From Epiperipatus broadwayi (lineage: Eukaryota > Onychophora > Udeonychophora > Euonychophora > Peripatidae): DNA of 64,000 bases. A model generated the notes under the pieces. That model had not been told where the DNA came from. It worked only from the letters and a program-made list of their open reading frames with translations, and ran no database searches. Shown piece by piece: positions 1-10,791 of the stretch (position 1 is its first letter; every line of letters starts with the position of its first letter). Location: NCBI GenBank assembly GCA_028023455.1, contig JAQFVV010000064.1:1335825-1399824 (forward strand), written 5' to 3'. A program made the position numbers and the translations under genes.

Positions 1-2060
1 CTATCTACTTTGACTTACCAGAAGGCTTCAAACACAGACAATTCAGTCTTATCTCTCAACAAGTTCTTATTGTTATGAAGAAATAGATTTTATTTAGATA
101 TACGAAATTCTTTTGATCAAAAAAACAACATTTTAAATTTGTCATAGGAGATTTTAATTCTAGAATTGCAGAACATCAAGGAATGAAAATGTAATGGGCA
201 AATTTGGTTATGGAGATAGAAATGAAATATAACAAACTTGTAAAATTTACAAAGAAAGTAAACCTATTTTATAATACCTTTGAAAATACTAAATGGAATT
301 GATCATGCAAGAGCAGAACTGGATTATATTGACTAACTGAAAGGCTGTGTGTTATTAATAGATTCAACTGGAAAGAAATGATAATCTATTAATAAAATGT
401 ACAATATGAGCTAATGGTAGCTAGAAAGACAAAGGCATTGAAAAAAAATAGCATTAACAATAGATATCCCTAAACTAAAACTTGTAAATCATTCAAAAAT
501 ATTAAAAGACTTTGAAGATGGGTTAAATGAGTTCATTAAAAAAATAACCAATTCTTTACTAAAAACTACAAAATAGCAGACACACACAAAAAACAGTAAT
601 TCCCAGTAAAGTTTCAAATGAGACTGAATAGTGTATGGGGAGAAGAAAGTATTATGAACTTATTTAAAATGAACCTATTTAGAAGAATTGGATATTTGAC
701 ATGTTTGAGTACAAATATAATTTATATACTTGGTGATTAGATGTAATTATAGGGATTTGAACACAAATTTACAAAGACTATTGTAAACAGTTAAAAATAA
801 CATAAGAAGATATAACTATGAAATAATAATAAAAAAGCTATAGATAAAAACACAATTTCAAAGGTATGAAAAAATATTATATTGGAAGGCAAATTGTTTC
901 AATATGTCAAGTCTAAATCATACAATATATGAAAGAATTAGTATAAAGAACTTTATAAAAATAAAGAAAGAGAAATCAATGTAAATTTTACAATTGCAAC
1001 ATCTAAAATTTTAAGCATTTTAAATAGGAACATGAGATGTTTTGTCTTTAAATAATAAAAAAGCTTCGGTAAATGATGGAATTATGGTAGATATTTTAAA
1101 AAAATCAGATGATAAAATAGAAAAATTATTGGCAAAGTTATGTACTAAATGTCCTATTAATAAAGTTATAACACATGATTGCAAAGTGCTGTAGTTAATA
1201 TTAATGTTTTTAAAGAAGTTGAAAAGAAAGATATAGAAATTACAAATCTGACCGTCTTTTGTTAGTTTTACATAAGATTTACATAGATCTTTCCTAAGAT
1301 TGCTACAAATGTGATCAGAAAACTTTAGACTTAAACCATTCAGAAAAACAAACAGATTAGAAGTGACCAGATATGTTGAATGAAAGTATTAAATGAAATT
1401 ATACCGAAGACAATGCTTATGAATTGTGATTTTGGTTTGGATTTGTAGATTATGAAAAGCCATTTGGTTCTTTAAGCATTTCAGTACTGATTAAAGCATT
1501 AACACTTCAAGATATACATCCAGGATATTGTCATATTCTGAAGATATCAAATTATGACAATAGTGATTAGATTACATATTGATACTAAGAAGATTATCAA
1601 TGAGAAGAAAGTTTGGATGGCACAACTATACCTCCCAGACTGTTTATAGCAATTTTATAAATATTTTGTGGATTAAAATGAAAAACTATAGATGTAAGAG
1701 TAAATTAGGCTTAATTGGTATCATTTAAGCTTTGTAAGCAAATATATCTCTTTTTTTTTGTTTTGCAAATAATGCTTCAGAGCTTTAATATACTTTATAA
1801 AATGCTGTGGACAAAAATAAGAAAGAAAGATTAAAGAACAAATGCTTAAAAATGATTGAAGTTATGTAGATTTTGCAAAAAAAAAAAAAAAAAAATGAAA
1901 ATATCATTGATAAAAATAAACTAGTGAGGTAAGTTAATGATTATAAATATCTAATTCATTATTAAAACATACAAACGATGAATGAATTTAATCATAGAAT
2001 TAAATATGACGTGTTTTTGGTAGAAATAACTTAATATTAGAAGTATATATATACCTTTTT
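1..2060 (+). mobile_element. Heavily decayed RTE-type LINE, sense strand
   Basis: Conceptual translation in shifting frames matches the better RTE copy at 39.5-42.3 kb in order. Near 150 there is the endonuclease GDFN segment, near 200 a GKFGYGDRNE-like stretch, and near 1440-1550 the reverse-transcriptase segment GFVDYEKPFGS followed by DIHPGYCHILK. Many stops and indels break it, so it is non-functional. The left end lies outside the window. It is interrupted by an opposite-strand fragment of the same family at about 2113, and its 3' part appears to resume near 2700. Confidence 0.75.
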
Positions 2061-2112
2061 GAGTGAAAGGAAAGTTTTTAGTAAATGTATTTGTGACACA
2101 ATATAAAAGCAA

Positions 2113-2665
2113 TTATCATCATCATTTTTGACTATTATCAATCCATTGCAAGATAATGATCTTTCTGAGTTCAGTTCAGTTGCTCGATTCTCTAGCTTCT
2201 TCACATCACACCAAAATTCTTCCTTATTTTAATCCTCCATCTCACATGTGGTCTATTTCTAAGTCTTTTAAAATCTTTTGAAATCTAGTTTAAGATCTCA
2301 GCTGTCCATTTATTAACATATTTTTTAGCAATATATGCAGCCCAACACATCAGTTTCTTAATTCTTTCAATGATGCTAGTAACACCTGTTTCTTCTTTCA
2401 CCCATCTATTTTGGTTTTGATTTATCCTTCTTTCTTCTATCATACATCTCTCCATATCCATAAATAAGAACTGGTAAAACACATTTATTAAAAACCTTTC
2501 TTTTCAACCATATAGATATAGTTCCTTTTAATATAAAGTTATTTCTACCAAAAGCATTCCCACCAAGGTTAATTCTACGATTAATTTCATCCATTATTCA
2601 TTATATTTTTATCTGTAACAATAATCTGACCAAGATACTTGTAGCTGCTAATTTTTTGCTTTAAA
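2113..2665 (-). mobile_element. RTE LINE 3' fragment, antisense, nested
   Basis: It begins with the (TCA)n that is the reversed 3' tail of this RTE family. It then matches, on the minus strand, the reverse-transcriptase C-terminus (IERIKKLMCWAAYIA, TAEILN; VLPVLIYG). Internal gaps and stops are present. It sits inside the plus-strand decayed copy, so it inserted later or arose by rearrangement. Confidence 0.7.
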
Positions 2666-2694
2666 TCAAGTGTGATGGGATGCATTTTTGATGC

Positions 2695-3000
2695 AATAAT
2701 GAGAATTAACAATCAAGTATATGAATAAGAAAATAAAAAATGTTATTCTCATTGAAAGAATTAAAAGGCTGGAATGAAATTATGCTGGATATGCTGTTAG
2801 AAAAGATGAGAATAGATGAACATTTGAAGTTTAAAACCAGATTCTTGTAAAAATCCTAAACTAGACCAAGTATGGGTTGAGTGGATAAGATAAAGAAATT
2901 TTCTGGAGTGAATGTGAGAAGAAAAGCTACAAATTATAGAAACTAAATTAAATTTGTTAAGAAACTAAATTAAATTTGTTAAGACTTTCTTTCTCCTTAT
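2695..3000 (+). mobile_element. RTE LINE 3'-end remnant, probable continuation of the first copy
   Basis: Translation gives IERIKRLEWNYAGYAVRKDENR and a degraded KxxWVEWI-like end. This matches the RTE segment IEKIKRLKWSWAGHIAIRDDNRW near the C-terminus. A small direct duplication (gaaactaaattaaatttgtt) occurs near 2940-2980. Confidence 0.6.
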
Positions 3001-3249
3001 TGATGATTGAAAGTATGTACATATAATGAAATGGCATTTGCAATAGACTTGTATTACAGTAAAGCAATTTGTCTTTACAAACATTTCTGCTGTAATTTAT
3101 ATTTTGAATCATCAAGTCTTAAATCAGGGACACTGGTAAATTTTTAAAAATATTTATTAAATATTGTAATGATACTAAAAGGATAAATATTGATATGGAT
3201 GCAGAACAGAGGAATTCTATCTTTCCAAAAAAAAAAATTATAATTGTTT

Positions 3250-3955
3250 AACAGGAAATATTTAATGGATTAAAAATGAAAGAAAAGAAAAAATATAATT
3301 ATTTCCTCACACAATATTTCTAAGTAGTAGGAAATATTACAAAAGTATCAGATAAAAGCAAGAAAGAGTAGGATTAATGATAGATACAAAATAATAATAA
3401 TAATAAATTTTCAAAGAATGAGAAATTAATGTTTGATAATAATAAATTAGAAGATGTTAAGTATAAAAATATTGGTCAAATTAGTAACCCAAGGGGAAAA
3501 TTTAATCCTACAGTCAAAATTGTATGGAATACTTTTGATTTAAAAAAAATGTAAAAGGAAGAGGTAATTTATCTATGTTCTTAAAATAAAAAAAGATTTT
3601 TAATAAGTTATGGATCCGAAACTTGGATACTTAATACGAAAACAATTCAGAAAAGCAGACTACACACTGAAGTATTGGGGTATAATAAAGCAAAATATAA
3701 GGTTAATGTCAAAAAAAACAGGTGTCATTGAAGCCATTTAAAAATTAAGGACCAGAATGGAATTGAATTGGACAAATTACCAGAAAAGTTAACAATAACT
3801 GGGTATATGCAAAAATAAAAGTTTGGAGAGATCCAGAAGGTAACCACGAACAAATTGAATGGATATGTAAAATAAAATTTATATAAAAAACTAAATTAAA
3901 CTCAAAAATAACCCAAGTCCAGTGAATAGATAACGGTAAAGTCGGTAACGTTATA
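3250..3955 (+). mobile_element. Second decayed RTE 3' fragment
   Basis: It contains SYGSETWILNTKTIQK near 3610-3660, matching the TYGSETWTLNIRAIQR segment of the complete RTE copy. The WAGHIA and WMDEI region follows in broken frames, and it ends with an SSE*-IDNG-like tail (ccagtgaatagataacggt). It is unrelated in position to the first fragment, so it is a separate insertion. Confidence 0.6.
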
Positions 3956-3959
3956 AATA

Positions 3960-5157
3960 AATGATTAACTATGTTTTAATAGTATTATATATGTTGGTTA
4001 AAAAAGTGCAGCGTTTATGTGTGCAAGCATATATGTACCCATATATATATATATGTGCGTGTGTGTGTTTCTACATAATAGTAAAAAGTTATTCTCTATA
4101 AAGAATGCATCGCATATATTATATAAATTATAACATTTTTCTACAATGATTTGATATTATATATGTCGCTGTCAATGATGCTAAATATAACTACACTGGC
4201 AAGGAAAAAATATTCACAAGTCACATGTTTGGAATGGGGGCTCAGTTATCAACCCCTCATTTATGTTAGAATTAAACTTACGTCTTATTAAGAAAATATA
4301 CTATAATGTAATCGCATAGTTTATTGTCCGTGATTCATAAGAATTATGAACATCAGAAGTGGCAAATAATTCATAGGCTTTGGGATTCAGAGTTTGCCAT
4401 TTTTCCAACCTATTGAAGCCATAGAATAAATGAGAATTACGACAAAATACAATTCCGTTTACACATATTAGAACACAGTTTAAAGGGGAAATGAATTATA
4501 AAACTTGATAAAAAAATGGTATCAGTGAATAGATATAGATCAGTAGCAGGATTTATTTGGAAGTGATAGAAAACGGACTTCTTTAAAAAGCGGAAGTTTT
4601 CCAATAATGTGAATTGATAAATTTATTGATTGGCTTTATCAACGCATATTTATTTTTTCTATAAATTTGCTGCTAGAGTCTCCAGATTCTAAGGATTTTT
4701 CATCTAATTTTGCCAACTCTAATAGCGACTTTTTTAAAAAAAACAAACATCAACATCAAAAAGCAAAACTATTTTTGTTTGTAGCAGAAATGACCTCATT
4801 CTGCTTAAGTTTCTCTACAGTACTTTTATTATATATTTTTAATATTTTCACCATGACTTTTTTCCCATTATACATCTACAGTTCTGTATCTTTACTTTAA
4901 AAAAAGTTGATTAACATTCGCATATGAATATTTTTTTTATTTTCTTCATATTTGAAATTTATTAAAGGTAAATTATTTCGCCAATTCTCATTTGATCCCA
5001 TTTTCCCTTGTATATGGCTTGTTTAAAATTTGATGTATCGTTGCGCTTTATTCTATAATTATTGACTTTTCTCATGAAATGGTTTAGATAAAATAATATT
5101 ATTGATTAGAGACAAGGAACACATACATGCTCGCGTTATGTTATTGAGCCACTTTCA
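3960..5157. other. AT-rich intergenic DNA without a recognised gene
   Basis: There is a short (TA)n/(TG)n tract at about 4037-4072. Open frames here are composition-driven and match nothing I know. Confidence 0.5.
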
Positions 5158-5490
5158 ATTCTATAGTACACTATACAGGCTTAAATCTGCATATATATGT
5201 AATATATGCAGGGTTTGAACTCATACTTTCACACAACCCTCAACTCTCCATGCCATCTCATATTGCTGACCCACCTGATCACAGACATGTTGAAAAAATA
5301 AATAATCACCAATATACGTATTTCATGCTAAAACAGCAATCATCAGTTGGTCTAGATTACTATCTTCACACATATATATAATCCGTGTTCAGCTTTATAT
5401 TAATGGACAGGCTTCAAACTATTTCAACTCACAACTCTTCAACCTTCCATTTTATTGAAAATCTGATGACGGAATGTTCATTCTATAGTA
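5158..5490 (-). mobile_element. Family A hammerhead retroposon, single-arm copy with 11-bp target duplication
   Basis: The 311-bp body is flanked by the perfect direct repeat attctatagta (5158-5168 and 5480-5490), so the element's boundaries can be read directly. Read on the minus strand it carries a hammerhead ribozyme. About 100 nt further on is a tRNA B-box-like GAGTTCAAACCC, with a short non-poly(A) end. It has no open reading frame. A long target duplication without terminal inverted repeats points to retroposition. The same sequence occurs as palindromic doublets near 26.6-27.4 and 33.1-33.7 kb. Confidence 0.75.
5308..5351 (-). ncRNA. Type I hammerhead ribozyme, nearly intact
   Basis: Minus strand: stem I ACCAA/UUGGU, core CUGAUGA, stem II UUGCU-loop-AGCAU with one U-U mismatch at the base, GAA, palindromic stem III AUAC|GUAU, and cleavage triplet AUA. 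All catalytic core bases are present. The mismatched closing pair of stem II probably lowers activity. Confidence 0.7.
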
Positions 5491-5693
5491 GATATTTCTG
5501 CCTTTAGTATAAATCCCTATTATATACACAGTTTCGTGTTTACATACTAGTCGTCTATTTCACTCTAGTAACTCAATAATTTAAAAGATCATTAACATCT
5601 ATAATATAATCCTAAACAGAGTTAACTGGTTACAATACATTATATTAAAAAGATTCCAAAGAAAAATAGACTTTCTCAACTACTGATAATAAA

Positions 5694-6050
5694 GGGACAT
5701 CACTTGGTTTTAATAGTGTACTACTTAATTATTTTACTTGTCTTGAAATAGAGAAGTAGACACATGCATATGTCGCTATCTTTGATATCAAATTGTTAGT
5801 TATTTTCTATTGATCATTTTACTCACAGTCTAAGACTTAAAAATATAACTTAAGATTATAATTAGCCACTTATATGTTTATTTTTAGTTATCTTAAGTTA
5901 GATTTTTTTAAGTCACAGACTGTTAGCAAAATGATCAATAAAAAATACCAATTTGGTATCAAAGATAGTGAATTGTATATATCTACTTCTGTATTTCAGG
6001 ACAAGTAGAGTAACGGAAGAGTACAGTATTAAAACCAAATGATGTCACTC
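5694..6050. repeat. Long inverted repeat (foldback)
   Basis: The left arm runs from gacatcacttggttttaat to about 5866. Its reverse complement returns at about 5880-6048, ending attaaaaccaaatgatgtc. The arms are about 170 bp with scattered mismatches around a short centre. No coding capacity, so a non-autonomous element. Confidence 0.8.
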
Positions 6051-6890
6051 TATTTTTCAATTGTCTTTTACTTGAGATGTTGTTTTTATAAAAACAATAT
6101 ATTGTTCTTCAAATAAGTATTATTTTCCTTTTGTTCTCAAAATTCTTTTACTTTCCTGCATTCTTTACCTTTTTTTTTTTTTTATAGAGTTTATTTAGCA
6201 AAAGCATTTTATGTCATTGGCTATTTTTATTTTGATAATGCTGACAATGAAATTATGTACTTGCACAATCACATATCCAACCATACTTTAATTACATCAC
6301 AGTTTTCTAATATTTTATTCTTGTTTTTGCACAAGTCTTCCTTATCTGAAAGTAGGAGACTGGAGATCTCTAGTTGTTTTGCATGTGACAATATATTCAG
6401 TAATGAAAAATTTTGGAAATTAATATGGGCAATAGTTTTAATTTGGCAAATACTGGATATTGAAATAACCCCATTTATATATCTATCTACATAAAAAAGA
6501 AAAAAATCTAAAAACTTCTGGCTTAAAAATGGCCTGTCTCACATAATATAGCCATATAACAATGCCCCAAAATGACTTATCATTGCCATAGAAATAATTG
6601 TAAAATCAGATGTGGATGCTAATGGTAATAAAATAGAAAATAAGAATAGTAATAGTGTTAGGTATTTTAATTTAATTTTTCAAAAGATTCAGGTATCCTA
6701 AAATATATGACCTTACTTAATGAAAAATTTTTAAGTCCTGTTGAAAAGCTATCAAAAATTTAAGAATAATATAACTTCTCTTAATGATGCTTGTCTCTAA
6801 AGAGCAGGAGTTTCATTGAACAGATAAAAAACTATAATTTTTGGAAAGGACATATCTTCTAGTAACAAGAATTTTATAGTAAATTTAGTA
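6051..6890. other. AT-rich stretch, nothing recognised
   Basis: A T-run at about 6171-6183 and a 79-codon open frame with no recognisable family. I see no repeat arms. Confidence 0.4.
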
Positions 6891-6892
6891 TG

Positions 6893-7110
6893 AAATATAA
6901 CTGATGAGTGCTGGTTCAGCACGAAATACATCTTGGGGGTTATTTGTCTTTTATTGTATCTTTATTTATAAGAAATTATTTATGAAATAAAAAAGAATAG
7001 AAAATAAAAAAAAATGGAAAAATATGAAAGTTGTCTGTCTATAAAAAAGATATTACGCATTGAAACAGTAAGATTCATATTCGAATCTTAAGTTTCACTT
7101 TTTTCTGTCG
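6893..7110 (+). mobile_element. Family B hammerhead repeat copy
   Basis: It begins with a hammerhead core. Then comes a tail shared with the copy at about 9980-10140: a run like ttgtatctttatttata, then aaataaaaaaaatgga, then a gtctgtctata-like motif. A B-box-like ttcgaatc lies near 7081. No coding potential. Confidence 0.6.
6901..6936 (+). ncRNA. Hammerhead core, stem I eroded
   Basis: CUGAUGA, perfect stem II GUGCU/AGCAC, GAA, then AU-AC-AU and C before UUGG. The 5' strand of stem I has mutated (AUAA instead of CCAA), so only two or three pairs remain. Probably inactive. Confidence 0.6.
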
Positions 7111-7619
7111 TCTCTCACTGACCGGTCTATCCCGCCCAAATTTAAACTTTTTGGTATCGATTTGTTTGTGTAGCAATATTAAAAATGTATAAATATATGT
7201 AGAATTCAGCATAAACACGCACACATTTCGATCTCAAATTAAAGGCAATAAATAGGAATAAAATAATATAATTTAGATTTCTTTTAGTTATATAATTTTG
7301 TATAATTTTAATCATTTATTTTGGATTATAAAGTTCGTATTTATTGCTTTGTTTAAATTTCGTTTAATAATAATTCTAAAAAAATCTGATGTAATATTTA
7401 ATTAAAAGTTAAAATAATCTTATGTTCCCTTTTTGTCTTTGAAATTTAAAAGCATCGGTCAGTGATAGATAATAGATTAATTAAAGAAAAATTCCCCAAA
7501 ATTAATTAGTAAATGTAAAATGTAAACAATAGAATGGCAGCTTTCTTTAATTAAAACCAACAAAATGCATTGATTATCCTCAGGGCAGATTAAGTAGAAC
7601 CTAAAAATACCTTAACAAA

Positions 7620-7985
7620 AATGTGAAAGATCAAGATAAGAAAAGAGGCCATCTTAGACTTGCTGGAGACATTCACTTAAACTTTAGCTTTGCTCTTGAT
7701 CACTGAGAGTCTCCAAAATATAAAAATAATTTGTTCCTGCCAAGATATGATCGAGTAAAGCACCTAGATTATTCTCCATCGGGAGATGGCCTATCGGATG
7801 CCGAACTTTTCATTGCCCGTCATAAATTCACCATGAAGATCTGCTGCCTGAAATAAATGAGAAAACTGCTGCTGCTGTGAAAGTAAATGAAATATCTAAA
7901 TGCAAGAAAGAATTGCCACTCATGAACTTTTTGCTGCTAAACTAATGGAATCAGAAAACTTCTTATAAAACAGGTACCTGTCTGT
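7620..7985 (+). pseudogene. Decayed coding segment of unknown family
   Basis: GC content is higher than in the flanks, and long coherent peptide pieces appear in shifting frames: KRGHLRLAGDIHLN, YDRVKHLDYSPSGDGLSDAE, EDLLPEINEKTAAAVKVNE and RIATHELFAAKLMESENF. The pieces are separated by stops and frame changes. The GDIHLN piece resembles the GDIxxNPGP motif found early in many LINE ORFs, but PGP is not kept. It could be a LINE remnant or a processed pseudogene. I do not recognise the parent. Confidence 0.35.
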
Positions 7986-8572
7986 GTTCAAACTCTAGAG
8001 TACTCTAATAACATGCTATAGCTCTTCTTCATATTACTTATCTAAATTATAAAATGTAAAAACTATCATTTGTATAACTAAAATTAAATAATTAATGTAA
8101 TGTGTAAATGTCTCTAATAATCTAGCTTACCTCACTCTATCTTTCTTGGGTGCGTATTTCTATAATCTACATTTTTATCTATAGTTATTATTTAATTATT
8201 GCATGCTCATAATTGTCTCAATTTCCAAAGTTTAAATCTATGATCACTTAAAACAATGAATGCGTGTCAAATTTTCATTAATATTTACTTTCCTAAATAA
8301 CTTAACTTTCATATAAATCGACACGCATTCAGTGCATCATTTATTGTAATGCAGGGTCTACTACTTCGCAAATGGCTAGCATATTAGTTGTAATAACTCC
8401 CAGTTTATATAGGTTTTGTATTTATTAAATCTTAATGAATAATTCTAGAAAATTACATTTCTTTGAGAGTCGCCAATGTTCTTTAGTAAATGTTGATAAT
8501 GTAGGGCCGAGTTAGAAATCTATTTAAATCTCATCATAATTGTTTATACATTATACATGTGTTACGTTTTAG
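7986..8572. other. AT-rich stretch before the possible exon
   Basis: A partly inverted pair, aatgaatgcgtgtca near 8257 and tgacacgcattca-like sequence near 8320, hints at a small foldback. No gene is seen. Confidence 0.4.
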
Positions 8573-8875
8573 AGACACGATGACCCATTCCACCGTGAAA
8601 TTTCCGGATTCTTCAGGGTTGAAATTAACCCCAGTCGTCCTACACAAGCGGGCATAATGGGTGCTCCCATAGGACTTGACAACGTCATGCAGCCAGCCAG
8701 CAAACTGCAACATGGACCGCTTGTCCCTGGTTATGCTTATGTGACACCTTACTTCATCGGGCCGATGGCAGAGACCAGCCCGACATTCTTATACACTCAT
8801 TCACGGCATTGCAGTTTCGATATACTGCCATTCCATATCGCCTTTCTAAAGTGTACCACGTGTTCCTTTACATAG
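8573..8875 (+). CDS. Possible terminal exon, about 100 aa, unknown protein
   Basis: A GC-richer open frame starts exactly after a splice-acceptor-like ...gttacgttttag; the in-frame TAG is part of that acceptor. It runs to a stop at 8875, with AATAAA 80 nt downstream (8956-8961). The peptide begins RHDDPFHREISGFFRVE and contains MGAPIGLDNVMQPASK and GYAYVTPYFIGPMAE. Codon use is much less AT-biased than the surroundings. I do not recognise the family. Upstream exons were not found, so it may be the last exon of a gene starting outside the window, or a captured or pseudogene fragment. An open frame of similar length exists on the opposite strand. Confidence 0.4.
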   Translation, partial: RHDDPFHREISGFFRVEINPSRPTQAGIMGAPIGLDNVMQPASKLQHGPLVPGYAYVTPYFIGPMAETSPTFLYTHSRHCSFDILPFHIAFLKCTTCSFT

Positions 8876-9110
8876 TTTTATTATTCTATATATCACTCCA
8901 CCTCTGCATTATCTTCATAATTCACTCTCAAATCAATGTTTGCCCTTAGTCATAAAATAAATATTTTAATTAAATAAATATATGTCCGCCGCTACTCTTA
9001 AATCTTACTTTAGACTCTTGCATTGCAAAGGTATAAATCCCTCCAGGCATGCATTAGAAATACTTACTTGAGAATTTTAGGTGGCTAGATTATGCCTTCA
9101 AATAAGTGAA

Positions 9111-9310
9111 TTCCTTTTGTAAACATTACAGTATCGGAAATACCGCTACTGAGTCATCAAGATAAAATAATGTCTAAACAAATAAATGTATTCCTTTTGT
9201 AAACATTACAGTATCGGAAATACCGCTACTGAAGTCCTCAATATAAAATAATGTCTAAATAAATAAATGTATTCTTTAAAATATAATCATGTCGCAAATC
9301 CCGCTACTGA
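9111..9310. repeat. 80-bp tandem repeat, about 2.5 copies
   Basis: ttccttttgtaaacattaca starts at 9111 and again at 9191, each time followed by a gtatcggaaataccgctact segment and aaaataatgtctaaa. A degenerate third copy retains cgctactgaag near 9302. Confidence 0.8.
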
Positions 9311-9458
9311 AGCTTTGAATCCACACAATATTATTAGTAAATGATTGTTTTATTAAAATGTATTAATAAATAATTTTAAACTATACGTCTGCAGTTACGT
9401 TTCATTTATTCGATACCCATTCTATAGAATATTTCCTCGATTATATAAATACGAATGT

Positions 9459-9756
9459 TTAACTAATATTAGTTTGATTATTGGCTAACTTGAAAATAAA
9501 ATCATGAATCTCTTGCATATCCCTGACCACCGTGCCTAAAGAAATATTTACTAATGTCGCATCAGATGCGTTGTTTCGTGGATTGTATTGTGGAACTGAT
9601 AAACTATGTTCAAACTCAGTACCACGGGTGGCTCCGCTACCTCGATGATGCTGCTGTTCTGTATGGTGGTCGAATTCTGCACTATGTTTACGAGTCACAC
9701 GTTTTCTGACTGTTACCGCATGGGAGAAGGAAAAACGTAAATACCATGTGTGTGTG
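9459..9756 (-). CDS. Possible terminal exon, about 99 aa, unknown protein
   Basis: On the minus strand a good acceptor (tctaattttcag) precedes an open frame read in phase 2 after one leftover base: THTWYLRFSFSHAVTVRKRV, then RKHSAEFDHHTEQQHH, SVPQYNPRNNASDATLVN, and finally VRDMQEIHDFIFKLANNQ before the stop. Base composition is richer in G+C than the neighbours, and AATAAA occurs about 55 nt past the stop. It looks like a hydrophilic C-terminal tail. No family is recognised and no upstream exon is identified, so it could be the end of a gene whose other exons lie to the right. It converges on the possible exon at 8573. Confidence 0.4.
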
Positions 9757-9812
9757 CTGAAAATTAGATATATTAATCTTTAACTTGGATTAAAGTTTAT
9801 ATCTGTGCTAGA

Positions 9813-9880
9813 GAAAATCTCTAGTTTAATAAATGATTAGTAATAATCATTACGTGTTTTCAAAAAGTTGATAAAGTAAA
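9813..9880. repeat. Dispersed repeat also seen near 60.9 kb
   Basis: gagaaaatctctagtttaat followed by aaatgattagtaataatcat occurs in reverse complement at about 60900-60960. A looser match (aatctct...tctaatgaatgactaat) follows the foldback at 49.54 kb. Confidence 0.55.
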
Positions 9881-9959
9881 AGTTGGGAATCGAGTAAATT
9901 GATGCTTGAAAATAAAAATGAGTCAATTTGCTCTACATAAATTATCTTCATGTAATAAA

Positions 9960-10140
9960 AATATATATGAGAGATGATGACCTGGCCCAACTGATGAGTG
10001 TTGGTTCAGCACGAAATGCATTTTGGTTTTTTTTTTTTGTTGTTCATTGTATCTTTATTTATATGAAATTATGAAATAAAAAAAATGGAGAAATATGGGA
10101 GTTATCTATCTAGAAAAAGATATAACAGTATAAAAAATAG
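9960..10140 (+). mobile_element. Family B hammerhead repeat copy
   Basis: Same order as the 6.9-kb copy: hammerhead, T-rich gap, tgtatctttatttatatgaa, aaataaaaaaaatgga, then gttatctatctagaaaaaga. No coding capacity. Confidence 0.6.
9987..10026 (+). ncRNA. Type I hammerhead ribozyme, complete core
   Basis: Stem I CCAA/UUGG; CUGAUGA; stem II GUGUU/AGCAC with one U-G wobble and loop GGUUC; GAA; stem III AUG|CAU with no loop; cleavage triplet AUU. All invariant core bases are present. The palindromic stem III suggests cleavage would need a dimer, as is known for other short-stem-III type I hammerheads. Confidence 0.75.
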
Positions 10141-10183
10141 TCATATATCACATGACTCCACATCTTTTTTAAGCTTGCAGGAT

Positions 10184-10588
10184 ATAAACAAAGAGCTTTG
10201 CTAATTGTGCAACAAGCTTTGAGATAAATGCTTAGCAAGAGAAAGCATTATATTGCTAAGAGTTGTAATATATGGTTTGGCTGACGATTTCTCAGCCCCA
10301 TATAGCTATTTGAGTTAGAGAGCTGGGTTTGAAGACATATAGGTGCCTGAAAACTTCAGATTTTTTACTCAATAGTCAATTCTTAAATAAATGCTGGCTT
10401 TTGGGTTGGTATTTTTAGATCTAGTATCTGAAGCTACCCTAGCGCCTCTCTGAGGAGTGCCAAAAAGCATGAAACCATTGGTCAGAAGATGGGGGATGGT
10501 TTTCAGATAGAGATATTTTAAATACCTTTTTTTTTGCTAAGCATTTATCTCAAAGCTTGTTGAACAATTAGCAAAGCTCTTTGTTTAT
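10184..10588. mobile_element. Non-autonomous element with 55-bp terminal inverted repeats
   Basis: The left end (10184-10238), containing aaacaaagagctttgctaat, is the reverse complement of 10534-10588 with few mismatches. The GC-richer interior (about 10300-10500) has no open frame of note. Total about 405 bp. A MITE-like or foldback element of unknown superfamily. Confidence 0.8.
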
Positions 10589-10791
10589 AACTTAGTACCT
10601 TATATTTTTGGAATTCCTAAATGTATGATGAAAAGGTAATGATTCTGGAAAAGGCTTACTGTTATGTAAAGTGACTAGATGTATGGTTGATTTATTGTGA
10701 AGTCTGATATACATATCTTGTATTATTGAAACTTGTAGATATGTCAGTCAATGAAAAGTTAAAATATTTAAAAATTGATTTGCATAATAGT

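Noticed and set aside
8570-8850. Opposite-strand open frame through the 8.6-kb exon candidate (HDVVKSYGSTHYARLCRTTG)
   Set aside because: Coherent-looking, but it has no acceptor or donor at its edges. The plus-strand frame starts exactly at an acceptor and has a poly(A) signal.
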